NCBI GenBank assembly: GCA_004335835.1 | Contig: RWJK01001757.1 | Location: forward strand, 33,514 to 97,513 | Reading direction: 5' to 3' | Source: Scenedesmus sp. ARA3 | Taxonomy: Eukaryota; Chlorophyta; Chlorophyceae; Sphaeropleales; Scenedesmaceae | DNA length: 64,000 bases | Part shown: piece by piece, positions 61,566 to 64,000 of the stretch | How positions within the stretch are numbered: position 1 is the first letter of the stretch | Layout of the letters: each line of letters begins with the position of its first letter | Notes under the pieces: model-generated | Databases searched by the model: none | Seen by the model: only the letters and a program-made list of their open reading frames with translations | Told to the model about the DNA's origin: nothing | Translations under genes and position numbers: made by a program

Positions 61566-63646
61566 AGGTGCACACTGACATCAGCCGCAGCCAGCGCGGG
61601 CTGGGCCTGGGGCTGAGCATTGTGCGGCAGCTTGTTGACGCCATGGGGGGCAGCATCTCCGCCAGCAGCGTGGTGGGCAGCGGCACCACCTTCACCTTCT
61701 CACTGCCACGCTACACGCCAGAGGCAGCAGCAGCAGCAGCAGCAGAAGCAGCGCAGGCATCAGCACAGGTGCCAGCGCCAGAGGAAGACACACTCGCTGC
61801 TGCTGCTGCTGCTGTTAGCGCCAAAGCTATGGGCAGCAGCAGCCCCAGCCCCAGCGCAGCAGCGTCGCGCAGCGCTGCGGGCGGCGGCGCGGGCCAGCGG
61901 CGGCTGCTGACTGACCGGCAGGCGGTGCTGGCCATGGGCAGCGCTGCTGTCGCCGCGAGCTACTCCGCTGCTGTTGCGACGGCTGGCGGCGGCAGGCGCG
62001 GTAGCGCGCCTGCTGTGGGCGGCACAGGGGCCATGGGGGCTATGGGGAGTCTGGCTGCTGAGCTGGCCGGGCTGGCGGCATCAGAAGGCTTTGGTGGCGG
62101 CGGCGGCGGCAGGATGCGCTCGGCTGGCGGCAGCTTGCGGGATGCTGCTGCTGGCGGCGGCAGCCCTGCTGCTGCTGCTGCTGCTGGGTGGGATAACATG
62201 CACGACGGCGGCGGCAACATTGGAGGCAATGATGGTGATAATGCGGATGGAGTGCATGATGGCAATGGCAGTGACGATGATGATAGTTGGGCGCTGCAGC
62301 AGCCGCTGGTGCCTAGCCCGCTGGCTGGCAGGCGGAGTGATGTTGCCGCAGTGCTGGCTGACGAGCAGGCAGCAGCAGCGCTGCCGCACATGCAGCGCTG
62401 GCCGCAGGGCGGCAGCCAGCAGCAGCAGCAGCAGCTGAGTCGTGAGCGCAGCAGCATTCCTGCGATGCAGTTCCACAGCCAGGTGAAGGGTGGGCGTGTG
62501 CAGCTGCTGGTGGTGGACGACGACCCGCTGAACCACCAGGTGGGGTGGGGTGGGTTGGTTCAGGGTTTGTATTTGTCTTCAGACCTGCTCATGTATGCTG
62601 GCAAGTTTTGTTGAAGCTGCTGCTGGTGGTGGAGGACGACCCACTAAACCACCAGGTAGGGCGGGGCTTTGGTTTTTCAGGCAGGCGTTTCAGGCTTTGA
62701 GCCTCGAACATACTCATGTGTCTGAGGAGGAAACAGCACATGTATGCCACAGGGATGTGTGCATAACTTTCGTGCTTGGGCACTGTAAGTACTTTTCACG
62801 CGCAGGTATGCTGATCAGTCCTGCGTAAGTCACGATTATAGGGAGTCCTGTTAGCAGTGTAGCAGTGCCGCCTATGCAGCACCTGGGCAGCAGCTGAGTT
62901 GCGAACTGCGCCTGCTGCTGCTGGTTGCTGCTGCTGCTGTCAGGTGCTGTCGCTGCTGCTGGAGGCTGCTGGCTTCAGCCTGGTGCACGTGATGAGTGGC
63001 GCCGCCACGCTGGCCTTCCTGGCGGCCTGTGAGCTGCTGCCTGACCTGGTGCTGCTGGATGTGAGTGGGGTGTGAACAGTGGTGCATCCAGTCACTTTGG
63101 CCCACAGGTAGAGGGCGTGGAGCCCAGGGGCGCCGCGCCTGGCCACACACGCCTTCTCCAGCCTTGACTTACCCAGGAGCGAGAGCTGCCTGGGTAGTCA
63201 CTCACTCACCCACTCACTTTGGGTCACTGTTGCTTGGTTGCACTATACTGTGCGTCTGTATGTGTAGTTGTGGGGCCACAAGTGTTCTGCGTGGCAGTAC
63301 CGCCAGGCTTTTAGTTGCAGCTGCACAACAAGCAACATACAATAGGGCATGTCTCATTGCAGCTGCTCTAGCCGACGCTATCAGCTAGACTGATGGCCGC
63401 CGCCGCTGCTTCACTGCTGTTGCTGCTGCTGCTGCTGCTTCCTATGCAGGTGGCGATGCCAGGCATGGATGGTCGGGAGGTGAGGCGAGACTGGCAGCAG
63501 CAGCAGCAGCAGACCAACTGGGCAGCTGCTTCTGCTGTGCTGCCATGGAGTTTGTAGCAAGGGGTGCAACTAGCATGGCTGTGCAGGTGGTACATGGCAT
63601 GTGTCATTGTGCCGTGTGTCCCGGCTGGTGCTCCACGCTTTATTGA

Positions 63647-63692
<46 letters not shown>

Positions 63693-63766
63693 AGACGTGC
63701 CGCCGCATCCGTGCCGCCATGGCAGGCAGTGGGCTGCACCTGCCCATCGTCGTGCTCACAGCACAG
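55558..63766 (+). CDS. Histidine-kinase rhodopsin: 7TM rhodopsin, HisKA, HATPase, receiver (3' part beyond window)
   Basis: A putative photoreceptor joining a microbial-type rhodopsin to a hybrid histidine kinase. Exons: 55558 to about 55590 (uncertain), 55744-55946, 56445-56538, 56750-56828, 57192-57261, 57510-57564, 57839-57943, 58410-58602, 58935-59051, 59500-59633, 60161-60241, 60896-61195, 61568-62539, 62944-63060, 63450-63479, 63695-63766; from 55744 on all phases agree (874 codons). Helix C reads LQRYVCWMHTTPAVMYLI (R-Y-x-x-W...T-P). Helix G reads YLWAELASK with the expected retinal lysine, followed by ILISTVLLFSNF. Then come VSHELRTPLNG (phospho-His), NNLVSNAAKFTEAG, VEDTGLGIP, GLGLGLSIV and a receiver domain (VQLLVVDDDPLNHQ; phospho-Asp in LVLLD; VAMPGMDGRE; VVLTA). 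Poly-Ala and Gly/Ser inserts interrupt the kinase-receiver linker. The first exon(s) and the C-terminus are unresolved. Confidence 0.78.
57777..57831 (+). repeat. (CTG)n tract before the helix F-G exon
   Basis: An interrupted, then pure CTG run on the coding strand ending in CCGCGCCAG, the acceptor of the exon at 57839. Confidence 0.8.
58038..58065 (+). repeat. Echo of the retinal-lysine exon end
   Basis: GAGCTGGCCTGCAAG followed by GTGAGC ends at 58058. It repeats the GAGCTGGCCTCCAAG|GTGGGG exon end at 57943, 115 bp upstream. It lies in the next intron and would form an alternative donor. Confidence 0.75.
59409..59435 (+). repeat. Echo of the acceptor and start of exon 59500
   Basis: cagggctgcgcctgctgagc at 59409 repeats the acceptor plus first 17 exon bases at 59497 with a single change, about 88 bp upstream of the real exon. 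Confidence 0.7.
59699..59798 (+). repeat. Two echoes of the 3' end of exon 59500-59633
   Basis: The exon end encoding VEEVADISRPL plus donor and downstream intron bases is repeated at 59699-59747 (only ISRPL plus the gcaattt... intron part) and 59749-59798 (the full VEEVADISRPL part plus a GTGCGT donor). Both lie in the intron. Confidence 0.8.
60320..60592 (+). repeat. Three tandem echoes of the DLEVLGDADRIVQ exon end
   Basis: The exon end at 60205-60241 recurs three times in the following intron, with donor-equivalent junctions at 60364, 60478 and 60588. Spacings are 123, 114 and 110 bp. Each copy carries several substitutions but keeps most of the amino-acid sense. Downstream intron sequence is only partly shared. 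Confidence 0.88.
60796..60891 (+). repeat. (CTG)32 tract at splice acceptor
   Basis: About 32 uninterrupted CTG triplets on the coding strand, followed by GGCCAG and the exon at 60896 encoding the N-box of the kinase. It is the longest repeat tied directly to an acceptor. Confidence 0.88.
61284..61430 (+). repeat. Two tandem echoes of the FEAFEQ exon end
   Basis: GAGGCCTTCGAGCAG (ending 61195) recurs as gaggcctttgagcat (ending 61298) and gaggccttcaagcag (ending 61423). The intervening intron parts, including ggatgtcgcatggtttgggc-like and caccttgc motifs, are also shared, so this is a degenerate tandem array with a unit of about 103-125 bp. Confidence 0.85.
61523..61567 (+). repeat. (CTG)n tract at splice acceptor of the G2-box exon
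   Basis: About 14 CTG triplets running straight into the CTGCAG acceptor of the exon at 61568. Confidence 0.85.
62613..62660 (+). repeat. Echo of the receiver-domain exon end
   Basis: Copy of 62501-62544 (the LLVVDDDPLNHQ exon end plus donor) at exactly 116 bp spacing. It would encode LLLVVEDDPLNHQ with a GTAGGG donor. It is a possible alternative exon end or a relic. Confidence 0.85.
63450..63479 (+). other. 30-nt microexon of the receiver domain
   Basis: Encodes VAMPGMDGRE, the conserved loop after the phospho-Asp, between a CTG-rich acceptor and a GTGAGG donor. It is in phase with both neighbours. Confidence 0.75.
63648..63694 (+). repeat. (CTG)n tract at the last visible acceptor
   Basis: About 14 CTG triplets ending in CTGCAG, the acceptor of the exon starting at 63695. 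Confidence 0.85.
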
Positions 63767-64000
63767 GTGGGGGGTGGCCTTGTCGCTGCTGGGTTACAAT
63801 GACGGCTGACAGCTTTGTGCTCGCCTCTATTTGCAGGCATCCATGCGCTGTTGGTGTTGGGACGGCTCGTGCTTGCATAAAGTTTATGCGGCTAACGCCG
63901 CTCAGCAGCAAGCTCTGGGTGCCATCACAACATCACAAGCAGCTGCTGCAGCTGCCAGTGCTGCGTTGTGGTGCTCTGCTTCCTCCCCTTTCTCCTGCTG
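63767..64000 (+). other. Intronic end of window
   Basis: After the GTGGGG donor at 63767 no further exon of the receiver domain could be recognised. The next exon, expected to carry the conserved Lys-Pro of the receiver fold, is beyond the window. Confidence 0.5.

Overview
This 64 kb window looks like nuclear DNA of a green alga, probably a chlorophycean. The genes are rich in GT-AG introns of about 100 to 500 nt. Coding exons are GC-rich, with many Ala, Gln and Ser runs. CAG/CTG microsatellites are abundant, and one gene encodes what appears to be a histidine-kinase rhodopsin, a class known from green algae. No bacterial operons, rRNA or tRNA genes or CRISPR arrays were seen. One ambiguous base (n) lies at 8638. 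Exon models were built by hand from reading frame, splice signals and phase. Each model given as complete adds up to a whole number of codons, but none has transcript support.

Layout from left to right: eIF2B gamma (minus, running off the left edge); an HtrA/Deg-type protease (plus); an EF-hand protein (plus); a histidine-phosphatase/phosphoglycerate-mutase-like enzyme (plus); a SWIM zinc-finger protein (minus); a four-CBS AMPK-gamma-like protein (plus); a DONSON orthologue (plus); a glutamine-synthetase-like protein that has lost most active-site residues (minus); a glycerophosphocholine acyltransferase (minus); a small selenoprotein-W-like Rdx protein without its CxxC (plus); a Ser/Thr kinase (plus); tubulin-binding cofactor C (minus); and a rhodopsin-histidine kinase-receiver protein (plus, running off the right edge).

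Several neighbours are divergent pairs with short shared upstream regions (eIF2B gamma/HtrA; SWIM/CBS). Others are longer divergent gaps (GPC acyltransferase/Rdx; TBCC/rhodopsin kinase). Two convergent gaps, 28.1-32.3 kb and 47.1-52.0 kb, are 4-5 kb long and hold no recognisable coding. Their strand composition is strongly skewed (G/T-rich on the coding strand of the preceding gene), as if they were long 3' UTRs or were shaped by transcription.

Two genome-scale patterns stand out. First, long (CTG)n tracts, always CTG on the coding strand, lie directly upstream of many splice acceptors. Second, exon ends with their splice sites are repeatedly copied into the adjacent intron as degraded 'echoes', often with a spacing near 116 or 150 bp. 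The rhodopsin-kinase gene is the richest example. A short terminal-inverted-repeat element, two adjacent perfect palindromes and a perfect hairpin are also present between genes.
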